Shown here in pieces: positions 61,225 through 64,000 of a stretch of DNA of 64,000 nt. The DNA comes from Alphaproteobacteria bacterium. Lineage in GTDB: Bacteria > Pseudomonadota > Alphaproteobacteria > Caulobacterales > Maricaulaceae. Position 1 is the stretch's first letter, and the number at the start of each line of letters is the position of its first letter. A program made the position numbers and the translations under genes. Location of the stretch: the NCBI GenBank assembly GCA_018222865.1, contig JAAEZM010000001.1, positions 415,747-479,746 on the forward strand, given 5' to 3'. The notes under the pieces were generated by a model. That model saw only the letters and a program-made list of their open reading frames with translations. It had not been told where the DNA came from and searched no databases.

Positions 61225-61244
61225 GATCTGGATGGGTCAGACGC

Positions 61245-62231
<987 letters not shown>

Positions 62232-62329
62232 TCAGTCGAGTTTTTCTGAGAGCGGTCTAGCGCCCCCTACCGCGTGCTGCAAGTGCACGGGTGAGCCACA
62301 AACGCCGCACCCCCTGTCGCGTCTGACAA

Positions 62330-62935
62330 TTATGAGATCTGTGGAAGATCCAATTCCAACTCGCGTGCGTCCCGCCGATTAGTCAGGAGCCGGCGCCCTG
62401 GCGAGTAGGTGAATTCGGGCCCCATCGCACCCGCGCGGTAGAATTGATAGCAACACACCCGTCCCGCAGGGCGCGGCTTGGTGCAGGTTTGGCATTCCTC
62501 CCGAAGCTCAAGCGGCCCGTCCTCATACGGGATAGGCTCAAAGCGCATGGCCTCGACATTTCCCCGTGAGCCGGCTCCGTAATCCGCCAGAGCCGCGCCG
62601 GTATAGATCTTTGTCCAAGGCCCCACGCCCCAGCGCTCCACCGCCGCAAAACGCGCTTCCAGCATGAAGGCCTGCAGGCCAAACCCGGTATAATCGGCAC
62701 GTACCAGCGCCCCGCCGACCTCGAACTTGCCCTCGCTCAATGGCAGGACGCCCGACATCGCGATCACCTCGCCCTCCACAAGTATCGCCACCAAGACACC
62801 GGTCTCGATCGCCCTTTGGAAGGTCTCGGCTGTGCGATAGCAAATCCCGCCGCGGCCATACGTGCGGACAAAGGCCTCCAGCGCCTCTGGCGTGGGGAAG
62901 CCCGCCTGTTTCTGGGTGAGCAGTGTCGCCAGCAC
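62330..62935 (-). CDS. GNAT-like protein of unknown function
   Basis: 201 residues. The central part (EGEVIAMSGVLPL, VGGALVRADYTGFGLQAFMLEARFAAVERWG) looks like a GNAT core with a G-x-G-L-Q loop in place of the usual acetyl-CoA loop. The C-terminal region has four Cys (EECQTCTKPRPAGRVCCYQF), which might bind a metal. It starts 4 bases after the O-methyltransferase, so the two form an operon. The name is not settled. Confidence 0.6.
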   Translation of the reverse strand: MLATLLTQKQAGFPTPEALEAFVRTYGRGGICYRTAETFQRAIETGVLVAILVEGEVIAMSGVLPLSEGKFEVGGALVRADYTGFGLQAFMLEARFAAVERWGVGPWTKIYTGAALADYGAGSRGNVEAMRFEPIPYEDGPLELREECQTCTKPRPAGRVCCYQFYRAGAMGPEFTYSPGRRLLTNRRDARELELDLPQIS

Positions 62936-62939
62936 GGGA

Positions 62940-63617
62940 TCAGCGCTTGGTCGCCATCAAGATCCCGTCACCGATCGCGGTAAACGCCATGTCTACGCGC
63001 CTATCCTCCCGGATCTTCTCAGCCAGCTCATAAAGCGCTGACGTGTCACGATCACCCGCGCGCTTGCGCGCATCCGCTACATCACCGGACCAGAGCACAT
63101 TATCCAGCAAGATAAGCCCGCCAGGACGGAGAATTTGCAGGCCAGCCTCGTAATAAGCGTCGTAATTGGCCTTATCGGCATCAATGAACATCAGATCTGC
63201 TTTACCCGGAATCTCTTCGACCAATTGCGAAGCCGTTTCCGTCGCATCGCCTTGCCGCATCTCGATCAGATGGGTCACCTCGCCTTGATCCCAGAAACGT
63301 TTGGACTGGCGGAAATAGTCCGCATTGATATCGCACGCATAAAGCTTGGCTGCATCACCATGCAGTTCTTTCATGGTCAGAAGCGTTGCCAAGGAGGAAT
63401 AGCCGGTAAAGACACCGATCTCGACCGCGGTCTTCGCATTCACCAGGCGCGCACACATTTGCAGAAAAGCGCCTTGTTCCGGCGAGATCTGCATGCGGGA
63501 AATCTGCCCCATATTGTCGGTGAACACACGGCAAGCCTCGAGCGCAGGATGCTCCCTGCGGTTGGCGTTACGGACATAGGCGGTAAGGGTTTCATCTAAA
63601 CCGATGGAACGAGACAT
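62940..63617 (-). CDS. Class I SAM-dependent O-methyltransferase, caffeoyl-CoA type
   Basis: 225 residues of the Methyltransf_3 family. SAM-binding AVEIGVFTGYSSLATLL at about 61-77, YACDINADYF, metal-site DADKANYDAYY, and RPGGLILLDNVLWSGDV. These enzymes methylate catechol-like hydroxyls using divalent metal. Substrate unknown. It lies between zapE and mdh with a coupled GNAT-like gene downstream. Confidence 0.9.
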   Translation of the reverse strand: MSRSIGLDETLTAYVRNANRREHPALEACRVFTDNMGQISRMQISPEQGAFLQMCARLVNAKTAVEIGVFTGYSSLATLLTMKELHGDAAKLYACDINADYFRQSKRFWDQGEVTHLIEMRQGDATETASQLVEEIPGKADLMFIDADKANYDAYYEAGLQILRPGGLILLDNVLWSGDVADARKRAGDRDTSALYELAEKIREDRRVDMAFTAIGDGILMATKR

Positions 63618-63634
63618 TTATCAACTTCCTTGAA

Positions 63635-63724
63635 CTAGTCTTGGGAGCTGTATCGCGATAGCCCCTCATCGGCAAAGGTCTGCATTTCTTCGATCAGTTC
63701 AGAACGCCTTGCCTCCGGCTCCAT
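63635..63724 (-). CDS. Possible 29-residue small protein
   Basis: ATG 63724 with GGCGAG 6 bases upstream opens a 29-codon frame (charged, starting MEPEARRSEL) that ends 18 bases before the methyltransferase gene. Nothing is known of it; its composition looks protein-like, but such short frames occur by chance. Confidence 0.3.
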   Translation of the reverse strand: MEPEARRSELIEEMQTFADEGLSRYSSQD

Positions 63725-63784
63725 ATTGTTCTCGCCACAAATGTATCCGAGATCGGGAAGCCCCTAACTGGTAAAGCTCATCAG

Positions 63785-64000
63785 CTATTCGGCGGCATCC
63801 ACAACCCGCCGCTCGGCGGCCAGATAATCATGAGAGCGCATTTCGATCAGGCGAGATGCTGTGCGCTCGAACTCGAATGCCCCGTCACCATCCGGATAAA
63901 GATCCTGGGGTTCGGCGTCAGCACTCATCACGAGCTTAGTCTTGGCTTCATAGAGCGCATCGATCAGGGTTACGAAACGCTTGGCTTCATTGCGTTTATC
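63785..64000 (-). CDS. zapE: Cell division protein ZapE, C-terminal end (partial)
   Basis: The last 71 residues of an AFG1/ZapE-type P-loop ATPase, cut by the window edge. NEAKRFVTLIDALYEAKTKL, VMSADAEPQDLY and FERTASRLIEMRSHDYLA are the usual C-terminal family segments. ZapE associates with the divisome in gammaproteobacteria. In alphaproteobacteria it commonly stands just upstream of mdh, as here apart from two inserted genes. Confidence 0.88.
   Translation of the reverse strand, partial: DKRNEAKRFVTLIDALYEAKTKLVMSADAEPQDLYPDGDGAFEFERTASRLIEMRSHDYLAAERRVVDAAE

Overview
The window is about 60% GC, densely coded and chromosomal. Gene content and order fit a marine alphaproteobacterium, most likely of the Maricaulales/Hyphomonadales (Hyphomonas, Maricaulis or Oceanicaulis-like). 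The supports are the F1 ATP synthase operon next to priA, DUF484 and xerC; the envC-ctpA-yibQ-rppH block; the suc/lpd genes; zapE near mdh; and a beta-helix/diheme cytochrome pair first described around Hyphomonas. Species placement is inference. I see no insertion sequence, prophage, CRISPR array, tRNA or rRNA.

Layout. 1-8.5 kb is accessory envelope and metabolism: the end of an autotransporter, an acyl-CoA ligase, an O-antigen-ligase-like protein with a TPR-like partner, a beta-helix lipoprotein with a diheme cytochrome lipoprotein, and a TetR regulator. 8.5-14.9 kb holds a DEAD-box RNA helicase with a long leader, an Old Yellow Enzyme-type oxidoreductase, two thioesterases and an SDR. 14.8-17.1 kb holds selD and mnmH, the selenouridine tRNA pathway. 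17.1-21.6 kb is a cell-division/envelope block (EnvC-like, CtpA, YibQ-like deacetylase, RppH). 21.6-24.1 kb has a MEST-like hydrolase and two exported unknowns. 24.1-29.1 kb is atpHAGDC. 29.3-35.5 kb has a flavin amine oxidase, an M48 protease, PriA, DUF484 and XerC.

36.2-45.7 kb encodes the 2-oxoglutarate dehydrogenase complex (lpd, sucB, sucA) and succinyl-CoA synthetase (sucD, sucC). Malate dehydrogenase and zapE, which usually adjoin sucC in alphaproteobacteria, lie 15.5 kb further on at 61.2-64.0 kb. The stretch between (45.8-61.2 kb) looks like accessory DNA inserted in, or rearranged into, the canonical mdh-suc cluster. It carries a hybrid histidine kinase, a degenerate EAL protein, a bufferin-type RiPP cluster (bufA-bufB-bufC plus two DoxX proteins), a PhoD-like lipoprotein, and a carotenoid-oxygenase operon (DUF2141, Tat-exported oxygenase, DUF2306) divergent from a membrane LytTR regulator. 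A universal stress protein, a 2OG-Fe(II) oxygenase, a GNAT protein and a TspO-like protein complete it.

The most interesting systems are the bufferin cluster, the function-unknown beta-helix/diheme cytochrome lipoprotein pair, and the carotenoid-oxygenase/LytTR/TspO neighbourhood. Secondary points are SucB with two lipoyl domains, a structured leader before the DEAD-box gene, and four convergent gene pairs whose stop codons interlock by four bases.
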